64,000 nucleotides of DNA from Virgibacillus dokdonensis (GTDB lineage: Bacteria > Bacillota > Bacilli > Bacillales > Amphibacillaceae), in assembly GCF_900166595.1 (NCBI RefSeq), contig NZ_LT745763.1, forward strand, positions 4,066,018 to 4,130,017, read 5' to 3'. Below the pieces are notes generated by a model. It was not told the DNA's origin and made no database searches. It saw nothing but the letters and a program-made list of their open reading frames with translations. Shown here piece by piece: positions 34,083 to 44,071 of this stretch (positions are counted from its first letter, which is position 1; the number at the start of each line of letters is the position of its first letter). A program made the position numbers and the translations under genes.

Positions 34083-36478
34083 ATAGGTAAGGGTTTGAAG
34101 TTATCGCTCCCTTTTCCCCCTGTTCACACCGTACATGCGACTTTCACCGCATACGGCGTTCCAACTAATCCAATTCATTCAATTTATGTATTTTTAGATT
34201 TGACTTTTGCTTTCTCCGAAATCAAACTGTTTGATTATGACATTGTAATCGAAGTTCGTTAAGTTTTTCTACTTGCTTTTTGGAAAGATTTAATACTTTT
34301 ATTAATGCATTAATTTTATCATTATCTTTCATGTGTACTAATATGTAGGCTGACTCATGAAGTATTACTAAATTTGAGAATGAATCATCTTTTGAAAAAT
34401 GATAGGGATTCTTATGGTGGCAATGCCAATCATTTAGACCTAGTTCTACTCCAGAAATGGCACACTTACCATACTGAGCGATAAATTTACTTATTCGATT
34501 GTCGTTATATTCAATTGTCCGATTAGAAATAAAACTTTTCATGATATGCGATAAAACATCTTTGTTTATGGCTTTCAATCCTTTGTGTATCTTCTCTCTA
34601 CCTTCGGTAGTGTAATTACACGTATCCTGTGAAAAACATAAATTCGTTTTGTATTTTTGGGCATGAATAGGTACAAAAACCATGTTTTGTATCTTATACA
34701 GTTTGCACTTGTATCCTTTATACCTCTTTTGTAATGTCTTAGTCATGTCATGGAATTCTGCGTCTGTTCTAAGAATCATTAGGCGATTATACATCGTTTT
34801 TCGTAGATAAGAGTTTAACTCATTAAGATTTATCGAAATTCTAGTGGCTGCTGAATAGTAATTTTGTATCCCCATAACGATAGTGTTGAAATTCCAAACA
34901 GTTTGATTGCTAGGATGTTTCTGAACAGCCTTTATTGCTTCTTTTATTTTGTTAGAAGTATTTATCTTTGCTTTCTTAGACATATTTGACTTGGCTACAT
35001 AGCCAAATCTCGTTTTGCCCTTCCTTATTGCTTTAATGGAAAACCCGAGAAATTCGGAAGAATTTTTCTTTAGGTTTATTACCTTAGATTTTTCTTCACT
35101 AGTTTCAAGGTGCAATCTAGTCATCAAGAAATCTTTAATTGCGTAGTTCATTCTGATTGCTTGTGAACGTGTGCGGCAAAGTACCTTGAAGTCGTCCGCA
35201 TAGCGGACAATATAACATTCTTTTAGCTCAAACTTCTTTAGTGCTTGATATTTAATCCCATTTGTCTTATATTGAAAGTCACTGGCAAAAGTTTCCCATT
35301 GATTACTTATCCACCAATCTAGTTCATTCAAAACAATGTTTGATAATAGGGGAGATAAAATGCCACCTTGCGGTGTTCCTTTAGTTGGTACACCTTCACC
35401 ATGAATTTCAGCTTTTAATAGTTTCGAGATAATGGCAATCAATGATTTATCTCTTATCCCTAAAGACCAAATCTGTTTTAAGAGTTTACTGTGATTTACG
35501 TTATCAAAGAAACCTTTAATATCAACATCAATACAGTGATGAAGTCCAGATTGATTTATTAAAAACTCAAATCTTGCTTTCGCATGATGGGTGTTTCTAT
35601 TAGGACTGAATCCATAGCTATGCTTGTGAAACTTCGCTTCACAAATTGGCTCTAATACTTGTGAAACACACTGTTGAAAAATTCTATCCCAAATGGTTGA
35701 AATTCCTAGTGGTCGTACCCTGCCATTTGCTTTGGGAATTAAAACACGTCTAACTTTTTGTGGTTCAAATGATTGAAACATAGATTGAACCTTCACTGTC
35801 ACATCTCCACTGATAAATGACTAATATCTTTAATTGTTAATTTATCTATTCCTGCCGTTTTACTTCCTGTATTCCTTTTGATATTTCGATAGGCAAGCCT
35901 TATATTTTCATTAGAACTCATCAATTCTATTAATCCATAAAACTTTTCACCATTGACACTTCGAGTATAGAGAGTGTCAAAACACTCTTGTAGATTATAA
36001 TACTCATTATGTCTCAGTTTCTTCCGTTTCAATAAGTCGGTACCCCTTTCGGAGTTAACCTCTTTTAGTCTCACGAGAACCTTATTAACCGATAAAGATC
36101 TGCCTTACATGGTTGAATGATTCTTCATTAGTCTAGTGGCTATCCCTCTGTGTTGATTAGACACTTCATTGGTCCCGTGCCACCACTTTCACTGATACAA
36201 AAATAAGTTATATCATAACTATTGTCATTATAATTTTCCTTATTACCATTTCATTAGAAGTAAGTCCTCCATGTTACGGTAAATTCCTACGCCTTTTCAC
36301 CGAGCTTTTAACACTATTATTCTTACTAATTCAAGTGCTAATCGACTTAGAGAGAACCCTTCCGAGCGTTACCTCCTCATTTGATTCTTAAATATAATCC
36401 TTCAATTCCGTAGAGAATCGCCTAGCCTTTACCAGAGTGATGTAGCCATCCTCCATTTAAACTAGGAACATTTCGCAC
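34083..36478 (-). mobile_element. Second HNH-type group II intron
   Basis: On the minus strand the intron starts with GTGCGAAATGTTCC at about 36478, includes about 400 bp of 5' ribozyme and the RT gene, and ends near 34083 with CCCTTACCTAT. The domain V-like part shows GCCGTATGCGGTGAAAGTCG. It is related to, but diverged from, the intron at 30246-32904. Ends are inferred from conserved termini. Confidence 0.78.
34222..36074 (-). pseudogene. ltrA: Group II intron RT/maturase-HNH, split in two frames
   Basis: The N-terminal part (36074-35799, 91 residues, NEYYNLQECFDTLYTRSVNG, IDKLTIKDISHL) ends in a stop. A second frame beginning with GTG at 35802 continues from QSFEPQKVRRVLIPKANGRV through PQGG, VRYADDFKVL, the maturase domain and an HNH end (CAISGVELGLNDWHCHHKNP) to 34222. 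The stop and the GTG overlap (GTGA), so coupled translation of two chains is imaginable. A simple one-base frameshift is more likely. All RT catalytic residues lie in the second piece. Confidence 0.83.
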
Positions 36479-36540
36479 AACTATTCTGCCACGTTAGTAC
36501 AACAATTTCAAAACAAAGGCGCGTTAATCCTTCCTGAACT

Positions 36541-36580
36541 AACGCATCAGTTACTTTAAGTGTTTTACTTCACAAATCAT
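36541..36580. repeat. Dispersed intergenic repeat, copy 5
   Basis: AACGCATCAGTTAC is followed by TTTAAGTGTTTTACTTCACA. Its TTCACAAA part overlaps the stop codon of the lipoprotein gene ending at 36570. Confidence 0.65.
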
Positions 36581-36983
36581 CGATATCATTCAGATTGTCA
36601 TTGTTTAGTTTTAGTTCCTCCGAGTTTTCTTTCCAACATATAGTTACTTTTATAATTTCAGATTCATCAACGATAAATGTACACTCACTGCAAGATTGCT
36701 TATTCCCACCTAATTCTATTACACCTTTATCATCTAATGGAGTATTACCGGCCATTTTACCACTGTCGGTTTTGATAACATAACTAATTTCGCCGCTAGG
36801 AATAGGTTTCTCACCAATATATTCTATTTTTGCTTTTGTATGCTCTCTTTGTTCATCTAGTATTTCTACCGTATAGATTACTTTCCAATTATCACTTTTA
36901 CCTTCAAAATCAACTATTTCTGTTTTCGAACATGCACCTAAAATTACAAATATAAGCAATAATAACAAGACCTTTTTCAACAT
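36570..36983 (-). CDS. Small lipoprotein, unknown
   Basis: A 137-residue lipoprotein. Two lysines, a leucine-rich core and the lipobox LGAC give Cys-18 as anchor. The mature domain (NWKVIYTVEILDEQREHTKA, then KIEYIGEKPIPSGEISYVI) looks like a small all-beta, Ig-like domain. Two further cysteines (QSCSEC) may form a disulfide. Similar short Bacillus lipoproteins have no known role. GGGGG precedes the start. It is a single gene followed directly by a dispersed repeat that overlaps its stop codon. Confidence 0.75.
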   Translation of the reverse strand: MLKKVLLLLLIFVILGACSKTEIVDFEGKSDNWKVIYTVEILDEQREHTKAKIEYIGEKPIPSGEISYVIKTDSGKMAGNTPLDDKGVIELGGNKQSCSECTFIVDESEIIKVTICWKENSEELKLNNDNLNDIDDL

Positions 36984-37256
36984 AAAATTCCCCCAAAATA
37001 AATTTCCTACGACTTATTAAAACATCCACTTAAAATAACCTGCCCCTATACTTCAAAAAAGGTGCCTTGAAGAAATGGGCAGTTTAAGTGAAAAACTCAC
37101 AATGTTTTCCCTTTATAAAATCGGGTCTTCGGAATATATAGTGGAAAACCCAGTTTAATAGTTTAACAACAATTTAATCATAAATCGGATTATTTAGTGG
37201 AATATCATTATCCTTTATTGGTATAATTAACCTATCAAATGATAGGAGTGATGGTA

Positions 37257-37406
37257 ATGAGAGAGTTTAAGTTTCGTGCTTGGATAAATTTGTACTCACA
37301 TTGGCATATGACAAATGAAGTACAATATGTGGATGATAAGACACTTGAATGCAATTTAAAAATTATTGGTAATATCTATCAAAATCCAGAGTTGGTTCAG
37401 GTGTAA
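37257..37406 (+). pseudogene. Internally deleted YopX-like protein, 49 residues
   Basis: The ATG at 37257 follows AGGAG at 8 bp. The product starts MREFKFRAWINLYSHWHMTN and ends KIIGNIYQNPELVQV, which matches the first and last segments of phage YopX proteins. The middle (about 80 residues in the family) is missing, so it looks like an in-frame internal deletion. Its stop is 1 bp before the ISL3 transposase start. Confidence 0.6.
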
Positions 37407-37407
37407 T

Positions 37408-38723
37408 ATGAACGACTTATTATTCCTCCCAGATCTTACAGCAATCGAACCACCACAAGAGAATGAAACCGATATGATGTTTAAAGTGGAAGCAATCTAT
37501 CCTCCAGAACGTTGTCCAGAATGTGGTTTTGACAAGTTATATAAGCACAGCTCACGAAAACAATTGATTATGGATTTGCCCATTCGTTTAAAGCGAGTTG
37601 GCTTACAATTGAACCGTAGACGTTATAAGTGTCGTGAGTGTGACTCGACCTTTTGGGAACGTCTTATATCCATTGACGAAAAGCGTAGTATGACCAGAAG
37701 GCTGTTAGAATCCATTGAAGAGCAATCAATGTCTAAGACCTTTGTTAGAAGTCGCAGAAAGCGTTGGTGTTGACGAGAAGACCGTTAGGAACGTCTTTAA
37801 GGACTATGCGGCATTTAAAGAAAGAGAATACCAATTTGAGACTCCTAAATGGCCTGGGATAGATGAAATACACATCATTCGTAAACCTCGTCTGGTACTT
37901 ACCAACGTCGAACGGAGAACTATCTATGACATCAAAAAGGATCGTAACAAGGATACAGTCATTAAACGCCTTTTAGAGATTGAAGATAGGTCTTATATCG
38001 AATACGTCACAATGGATATGTGGAAACCTTACAAAGATGCAGTGAATATCGTCCTTCCACACGCTAAAGTGGTGGTAGATAAGTTTCATGTAGTCCGTAT
38101 GGCAAATCAAGCCTTGGATAGTGTTAGGAAATCTTTAAGAACTAATATGACACCAAAAGGAAGAAGAACACTTATGCGTGATAGGTTTATACTTCTCAAA
38201 CGCAGGCACGATCTAATCGACCGTGAATTGCTACTTTTAGAAACTTGGCTTGGAAATATTCCTGATTTGAAGGAAGCCTATGAACTCAAAGAAGAATTCT
38301 ATAAGATATGGGATACGCCAAGTTCACAAGAAGGTGAAAAACGATATATAAATTGGCGTCAGCGTTGTGTATCCAGTAATGTTAAAGATGCTTATAAAGA
38401 CCTTGTTAGAGCCGTAGACAATTGGAATGAAGAAATATTCAATCACTTTGATAAAAGACTTACTAACGCATATACAGAGTCTATAAAATAGCATTATACG
38501 TCATGTTGAACGACTGGGAAAAGGATATTCTTTTGATTCTTTAAGGGCAAAAATTTTATTCAACGAAAAGCTTCATAAAAAGCGGAAACCTCGTTTTAAT
38601 AAAAATGCTTTTTACGATGCTTTACCAAATATGTTTGACCACGTTACAGATCACAACGTTTCAGATAACTTTGGTATCGACTTCACCACATTTATTAAGG
38701 AGTTGGAAAAGGGAGAGCTATAA
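37408..38723 (+). pseudogene. ISL3-family transposase with two frameshifts
   Basis: Three consecutive frames make up a full transposase. 37408 to about 37750 has the zinc-finger N-domain (CPECGFDKLYKH, YKCRECDSTFWER). About 37745-38490 has the HTH and DDE core (VGVDEKTVRNVF, GIDEIHIIRKPRL, TMDMWKPYKDAV, KVVVDKFHVVRMAN). About 38488-38723 has the C-terminal NSIIRHVERLGKGYSF with the family glutamate region and the end ELEKGEL. Indels near 37735 and 38488 break it. Its own right end lies at 38729-38751. It is inactive as it stands. Confidence 0.85.
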
Positions 38724-38752
38724 GTTCCGTTCCACCATAAATCCGAAAATCC

Positions 38753-38787
38753 AAGAAAAAAGCACCCTATATAAATTTCAGGGTGCT
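38753..38787 (-). terminator. Terminator of the two-gene unit
   Basis: AGCACCCT (38761-38768) pairs with AGGGTGCT (38780-38787). On the minus strand it is followed by TTTTTTC. Confidence 0.85.
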
Positions 38788-38809
38788 AGAAATATTATGT
38801 TACTGAACA

Positions 38810-39535
38810 TTATTTATTAATAATTTGTACTTGCTCATGTTTATGGACATAATCTTCTGGTAAAGGAAGTTGACCATTCTCGTCCATTTTGTACTCTTTA
38901 CCTTGAATTATAAATATAGTATTTTCATCATGTCCAAACTTTCTCCAGTCCTTCTCTTTCATTCCTCTACTCTCAAGATCAACTTCATGAATAACACCAG
39001 AAGGATCGATCCTATATCTTGTCGGTTTATTATTTATAGTGAAAGGCTCTTCGGTATTGATTCCCAATCTATTAAATCCTTCTAGTACTTCACTAGCTTC
39101 TCTTGCAGTATACATAATATTAATTCTTCCAGTCTCTGCAAACGTCTGTAAATGAGTTAAAAATTGCCTGTTTTTCTCTAGATGGACACGTTTCTCATCA
39201 CTAATTTGATTATCGTAATGCAGTGTTTGAACGTAACTTGAATTTGAATCATTATTAAATTGATAGTTTATCAATCCATAATCTGTATCCACACTGTATA
39301 CTTTGTTTTCTTCAATAGTTAAATTGTAATTTCTGTCAACCTGTAACCGTGGTGAAATAGATTTATCATTGTATTTCACTTTATTAGTTTTGGGATTATA
39401 TATTTCTACATTCTTATTAGAATGAACACCATCAGTTCTCTCTATTGATTGTGAAACTGTGTTACGGAAATTTTGTTGTTGGACATTACTTTTATCAAAA
39501 TAATTATTTAGTAATCTTTGAATACTAGAGACCAT
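38810..39535 (-). CDS. Unknown 241-residue protein, second gene of a pair
   Basis: A soluble-looking, Asn-rich protein with no signal peptide and no family I can name. It has a helical N-terminus (SSIQRLLNNYFDKSNVQQQN), a beta-rich middle (SPRLQVDRNYNLTIEENKVY), a helix (DEKRVHLEKNRQFLTHLQTF) and a beta-rich end with KPTRYRIDPSGVIHEVDLES. It lies 16 bp downstream of the secreted-protein gene on the same strand and before a terminator, so the two form an operon. Both sit inside the ISL3-ended element as cargo. The content suggests a secreted-system or surface-related partner, but this is speculative. Confidence 0.65.
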   Translation of the reverse strand: MVSSIQRLLNNYFDKSNVQQQNFRNTVSQSIERTDGVHSNKNVEIYNPKTNKVKYNDKSISPRLQVDRNYNLTIEENKVYSVDTDYGLINYQFNNDSNSSYVQTLHYDNQISDEKRVHLEKNRQFLTHLQTFAETGRINIMYTAREASEVLEGFNRLGINTEEPFTINNKPTRYRIDPSGVIHEVDLESRGMKEKDWRKFGHDENTIFIIQGKEYKMDENGQLPLPEDYVHKHEQVQIINK

Positions 39536-39551
39536 TTGACCTTTTCAAACC

Positions 39552-40391
39552 TCACTTCATCTCTATTTTATAATCTAAAGTAATATTTGGAGTTAAAGTA
39601 TAGGTAGCAGTTTCGCCTGGATAAAAGTCGGCAGAATGCCTAAATGCCCAACCCTGCTTTACCAAGATTTGATCACTCTTAGGTGCAACATCTAAATCAC
39701 TAGGGCTATATAAAGGATAGGTTGCATCTATCCAATTTAAGCTAGAATTAGGTCTCAAACTTCTTTTTATACTATAAAGGCTAAGAGAAGATCGGTTAAC
39801 TTCAGTACCCCCCACTGTAAAGCCTGTTAATATCGAGCCTTCAGGTATAGAATCTATGTCTGATAAATCAAAGTATTGTATCCTACTGGTAGTGTTAGTA
39901 GGTGTTAAAGACGAATTCAGAAGATTGATTTGGTACTCATTTCCATAATATAAATAAATAGGTTCCCCAACTATGACTCTTAAACTATAGGGATATTGGG
40001 TTCTCCCATCATCTGAAGGTGTGATGAATAAGTAATAGTCACCATAATTGTCAGTTGGGAATTCTACTTGTCTACTACCTTCCTCGCCAATTTCATTTCT
40101 TTGTATAATAGTATTACCATTCGAATCAGTTATCACTATGTCATAGGTTTTTTGTGATACAATAGTTAATTTCTCTGTAGGGTTCATTCCTAACTCAATT
40201 TTATAAACTCTACTGTCAGTATCTGAGTTGATTTCAGTTAGGTGATTCTTCTCCGGCATTGTTCTATCGGTCTTATCGTTTCTAGGCAATTCTATGGCAT
40301 CTTCTACTTGATCCGGGGTGCTCGTATCCGCACTAATAGCAATTGGGGACATTAATAAAGTTACAAGAAATATTAAAATAAACTTTTTCAT
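39552..40391 (-). CDS. Secreted beta-rich protein, unknown
   Basis: A 279-residue protein with a clear signal peptide (KKFILIFLVTLLMSPIAISA, cleavage probably after ISA near residue 20). An acidic linker is followed by a domain reminiscent of bacterial pre-peptidase C-terminal (PPC) domains (RVYKIELGMNPTEKLTIVSQ, then DIVITDSNGN and DNYGDYYLFITPSD). A second beta-rich domain follows, containing YFDLSDIDSIPEGSILTGFT. No catalytic domain is evident. The start at 40391 follows AAAGGTGG at 8 bp. It is the first gene of the cargo operon in the ISL3-ended element. Confidence 0.7.
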   Translation of the reverse strand: MKKFILIFLVTLLMSPIAISADTSTPDQVEDAIELPRNDKTDRTMPEKNHLTEINSDTDSRVYKIELGMNPTEKLTIVSQKTYDIVITDSNGNTIIQRNEIGEEGSRQVEFPTDNYGDYYLFITPSDDGRTQYPYSLRVIVGEPIYLYYGNEYQINLLNSSLTPTNTTSRIQYFDLSDIDSIPEGSILTGFTVGGTEVNRSSLSLYSIKRSLRPNSSLNWIDATYPLYSPSDLDVAPKSDQILVKQGWAFRHSADFYPGETATYTLTPNITLDYKIEMK

Positions 40392-41051
40392 TTTGAGTAC
40401 CACCTTTCAAAAATTTTGGGAATTGATTAACTTACAACTACAACAAATATAATAGTCATTATAAAGTTATAAGTAATATCCCTCCTTAAAAAGATATTAT
40501 TTTTAATATCGGAAAAAATCCCATTAATTTAATAGATATAATGTACTATTTTTTATTTAATTTTTATTCAAATTTTCAATTTATATTTAGATTCGCACTA
40601 ATTATACATTGCATTAGGTATTGCAACAGAAGGCTTTTGAACTAAAACTTTACTATAACTATATGGGTAGATGAATAGAAAAGTAAATTAAATGCTTTTT
40701 TTATAGTTTTTTAACTTCTAAAGTATATTGGATATTTTTTTCATAATTCATCTATAACGAAAGAGCATCTTTATGGAATTTAGTTAACTTTGGTATTCGT
40801 TTTTCCATATTTCTAAAGAAATTGAAGAAGGGTGAATTATAAGCCCTTTTCCACTATATATTCCGAAGACCCATAAAATCTCACCCCTTAATGTGTAAGG
40901 CATATCAAAAAGACGCCTTCTTATTCAAGAAAAGCGCCCGATGATTGAATAAGCTCTTTCTGCTATTTACTAGCATTCTATAACAGATGTTATTGAATAG
41001 TATATTTTTAAATTCTCATTTGTATATTTTGAACAAAGATTGGTTATATAG
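40392..41051. other. AT-rich stretch with transposon end and repeat traces
   Basis: It is very AT-rich without an intact gene. It holds the 3' codons and right end of the ISL3 element (40790-40872), the target duplication, and a partial dispersed repeat at 40908-40955 (AAAAAGACGCCTTCTTATTC, then AAGAAAAGCGCCCGATG). Confidence 0.6.
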
Positions 41052-41258
41052 TTGGTTATTGTAGAGGTTATTGTACCGTATAGTAAGATAACTGGAAAAC
41101 TATACAGATACACAGGTACTGATAGTACAAACAAATGGAGATATTCACCAACGGAACTAATGCCTCCACCAAATAGATTTGGTACAAAGCTCTATTCAAC
41201 GAGCGCGATTGTAAAACAAAAAAATCGACTCCCTGTACGATAAGGAATCGATTTTTTT
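41052..41258 (+). pseudogene. Possible gene 3' end with terminator
   Basis: A plus-strand open stretch ends at 41243 (TGTDSTNKWRYSPTELMPPP and onward) and runs into a strong hairpin at 41218-41258 (AAAAAAATCGACTCC pairing with GGAATCGATTTTTTT). The hairpin suggests that a real plus-strand gene once ended here. Only its last codons remain. I do not recognise it. Confidence 0.35.
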
Positions 41259-41338
41259 AGGTTGGAAATATGCTTAGCGTATAAAATGTCCAAAATGTTG
41301 GCGGTACCCCATATAGCTTATCCCCTTTTAAGTGATGG

Positions 41339-43261
41339 TTATGATATAGCGTTTTTTACAATGTTGCGGTAGTAGCCTATAGTAAACAGAGCGAATACAA
41401 AATAGATAACCGTGTAAATCGACATGGCGATGGATGCCGGGATCATGGTGTCCGACCGGATCATAAATGAAGATGCCTTGATAGCAAAGATTGAATGCAG
41501 CAAACCGATTGAGAGAGGGAGTAGAAATACGATGGCCTGCTTTCGGATAATGCCTTTCATGATCATATTCACGTCAAATCCGAGCTGACGCAACGTCTTA
41601 AAGCTTTGCTTTTCCTGCTCGGCTTCGGTCATTTGCTTGAAGTACAAGATGCTACCAGTTGAGATTAAAAAGACAAGTCCAAGGAAAGCTGCGATGAAAA
41701 TGAGCATACCTGTCATTTGCAGCACTTCTTTGTACTGCGAATAGAAATCCTCCGTTAATCGATCAAGACTGACGGATTTTGCGTATAGAGCGGAAGCGAT
41801 GGCGAGCTCTTCCTTGTCCCGAACTTGATACGTATCAAAGTGAATTTTTTGATAATCGGGGGTACCGGCCATTTGTTCTGCGATCTTGTCCATCGTCGCT
41901 TCTGACACCAGTAGTTGAGTTCCGGAAGCATCTAAATTCATGATGTTCCTTTCCATCACTGTCCTCAATGTATATTTAATGGTCTGTCCATGCTGCTCTA
42001 GCTCTATTTCGGTTGGATATCGCTTATCTAAGTCCCCAGAAAGTGAGGCACCAGCATTGTACAAAATGGCTTCTCCATCTGGCGGCATGTCGACATCTGC
42101 GCCTGTTTGTTTAAGCTGTTCAGCCGGAAGCCATAACAAACTTTCTTCAAACTTGTAGGATTCGTCATTCGGATCAAGGATGACGCCTTGCGTCAGAACC
42201 GCTTCAACGACGTGGTGTTTCACATCGATGCCTTCCTCCTCCAGCTCGCTCTGGAACGACAGCGCCTCCTGCTGCTCGTTTTCAAACATAAAATCATAAG
42301 GGAGATCACGGCGGGTCTCTTGCTCTACGGAGTAGTAGAAGGAGTAAGCCATAGAAATCATCGTGATCGTCATCGCCGATAACAACGTAATCAAAGTAAG
42401 TGAGTTGGCATTTGCTTTCGTATGGTGCATCAGCGGAGCCATCGACAGGCTGTTTGTTAAGCCTAGGTGTCCATCTTTACGTTTGCGGAACAGGTAAAAG
42501 CACCATCTGATCGTAACGCGAAACAATAAGTATGTCCCTGCAACGATGGATCCGAGCATCAATAATGCGTTGACGAATAACTGTTTATTGATATGACCTG
42601 ATAATTCATAGCCGTATCCAATCAATGCCAGACCGAGCAGGGCGAAAATAGCAGATGCCACTGCTTTAGGCGGCTTAGTGAGATCAGGTCGCTTATCGGC
42701 TTGAAACAGATCCAGAAGGGTGCTGCGATAAACCTTCTGGATCATCTGAATGGAAGTGATGACGTTGATGAGAAAATAGACCATCACCGTTTTAAAAGCC
42801 GCGGTTACGGAGAAGCTGATGCCGACAATCCCTTCTAAGTCGAGCAGATTCAACAAAATCAGGACGAACATCCTTGAAATCATCGGCCCGCAAATGATCG
42901 CAGCAAGTAGTGCACCTAAGCCAATCAGGATATTCTCGATCATGAGATATCGGGCTACCCAGCCTTTGGAAAGACCAATCAGCTGGAATAATCCGATTTC
43001 TCGACTACGGCGACGCAGGAATATGCCGTTCGCCGAGAGGGTAAAAATCCCAATGATGACAATTAGCATGACTCCCGCAATTTGCAAGCCGCCAGAGAAG
43101 TCAACGCTCGGATGTGTCATATTTTGAACAGCCTGATCGTGCTGTAGGGAGGTGAAGACAAAGTACAGGCTCATACTAAAGGTCAACGCAAAGAAGTACA
43201 AATAATAATGCTTCATATTTTGTCGCATGCTGCGAAGAGCTAATTCAAATACGGTCAACAT
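41339..43261 (-). CDS. BceB-type ABC transporter permease
   Basis: A 640-residue FtsX-like permease of the Bce/BceAB family, which senses and relieves cell-wall-active peptides such as bacitracin. Expected topology is visible: helix 1 at about residue 20, helices 2-4 near 57-80, 105-135 and 150-175, further helices near 205-250, a large extracellular domain of about 200 residues between helices 7 and 8 (about 315-515), and three final helices. It acts with the ATPase encoded upstream and signals to the kinase. The start at 43261 follows GGGGGTGACC; the gene overlaps the ATPase gene by 17 bp. Confidence 0.9.
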   Translation of the reverse strand: MLTVFELALRSMRQNMKHYYLYFFALTFSMSLYFVFTSLQHDQAVQNMTHPSVDFSGGLQIAGVMLIVIIGIFTLSANGIFLRRRSREIGLFQLIGLSKGWVARYLMIENILIGLGALLAAIICGPMISRMFVLILLNLLDLEGIVGISFSVTAAFKTVMVYFLINVITSIQMIQKVYRSTLLDLFQADKRPDLTKPPKAVASAIFALLGLALIGYGYELSGHINKQLFVNALLMLGSIVAGTYLLFRVTIRWCFYLFRKRKDGHLGLTNSLSMAPLMHHTKANANSLTLITLLSAMTITMISMAYSFYYSVEQETRRDLPYDFMFENEQQEALSFQSELEEEGIDVKHHVVEAVLTQGVILDPNDESYKFEESLLWLPAEQLKQTGADVDMPPDGEAILYNAGASLSGDLDKRYPTEIELEQHGQTIKYTLRTVMERNIMNLDASGTQLLVSEATMDKIAEQMAGTPDYQKIHFDTYQVRDKEELAIASALYAKSVSLDRLTEDFYSQYKEVLQMTGMLIFIAAFLGLVFLISTGSILYFKQMTEAEQEKQSFKTLRQLGFDVNMIMKGIIRKQAIVFLLPLSIGLLHSIFAIKASSFMIRSDTMIPASIAMSIYTVIYFVFALFTIGYYRNIVKNAIS

Positions 43262-44030
43262 GGTCACCCCCTAGTACAGCTTGTACGTCCAAAATTTCAT
43301 TAAAGAAGGCATGTCTTGTTTTATCGCCGCGGTACAGCTCGGAATATATCTTCCCGTCTCTTAAAAACACAACACGGCTGCAGTAGCTGGAGGCTACCGG
43401 ATCATGGGTTACCATGACAACAGTGACGCCTCGCTGCTGATTGACCTTCTCCAATACGTCCAGTAACGAGGAAGCGGATTTGGAATCCAGTGCACCGGTC
43501 GGTTCGTCCGCAAACATGATCGAAGGCTGGTGGATTAGAGCGCGCCCGGCAGCTGTCCGTTGTTTCTGGCCTCCTGATAATTCATGTGGATATTTGTGTG
43601 CCAGTACTTTAATATCAAACACATCTGCGAGGGCTGTGAACTCGCTTTCCGCCTTTTTCTTGCTCATTTTGCTAAGGGAGATGGGCAACAGGATATTTTC
43701 CTTCACTGTCAGCGTGTCCAGTAGATTATAATCCTGGAAGATGAATCCCAGCTTGTTGCGACGAAAGGCGGAGAGCGCGGAATTACTCAGCTTAGAGATA
43801 TCTTCATCATCGATTAAAATAGTTCCATCTGTTTGATGATCAATCGTGGCTAAAACGTTAAGCAATGTCGTCTTGCCTGAGCCGGAAGGTCCCATAATGC
43901 CGACAAATTCACCGCGGGTGACGCGTAAATCGATTCCTTTTAATACATGCTGTGTGTTTCCTTTCGTACCATATGTTTTGTGAACATTTCGTGCTTGTAA
44001 AACAGTTTCTTCTATATTTAACTGATCCAT
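43245..44030 (-). CDS. BceA-type ABC transporter ATPase
   Basis: A 261-residue ATP-binding protein. Walker A MGPSGSGKTT, Q-loop FIFQDYNLLDTLTV, signature LSGGQKQR, Walker B IMFADEPTGALD and switch His (VTHDP) are all present. It pairs with the permease at 41339 and overlaps it by 17 bp. Its promoter region has a palindromic TGACA-ATAT-TGTCA site that fits the response regulator of the adjacent two-component system. The GC content here looks clearly higher than in neighbouring DNA. Confidence 0.92.
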   Translation of the reverse strand: MDQLNIEETVLQARNVHKTYGTKGNTQHVLKGIDLRVTRGEFVGIMGPSGSGKTTLLNVLATIDHQTDGTILIDDEDISKLSNSALSAFRRNKLGFIFQDYNLLDTLTVKENILLPISLSKMSKKKAESEFTALADVFDIKVLAHKYPHELSGGQKQRTAAGRALIHQPSIMFADEPTGALDSKSASSLLDVLEKVNQQRGVTVVMVTHDPVASSYCSRVVFLRDGKIYSELYRGDKTRHAFFNEILDVQAVLGGDHVDRI

Positions 44031-44071
44031 AACGTACCTCCAAATGATAAGTGTGGCTTGATGATAGCTTT

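Larger units (their letters stand above)
37123..40872. mobile_element. 3.75-kb ISL3-ended transposon with passenger genes
   Basis: Perfect 26-bp inverted repeats (beginning GGGTCTTCGGAATATATAGT) occupy 37123-37148 and 40847-40872. They are flanked by the 8-bp direct repeat ATAAAATC (37115-37122 and 40873-40880), the duplication length expected for ISL3 elements. Inside are a YopX-like remnant, a frameshifted ISL3 transposase with its own diverged ends (about 37181 and 38751), two minus-strand unknown genes, and at 40790-40841 the last codons of another ISL3 transposase (KKLKKGEL). The region looks like one ISL3 element whose interior was replaced. Confidence 0.8.
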
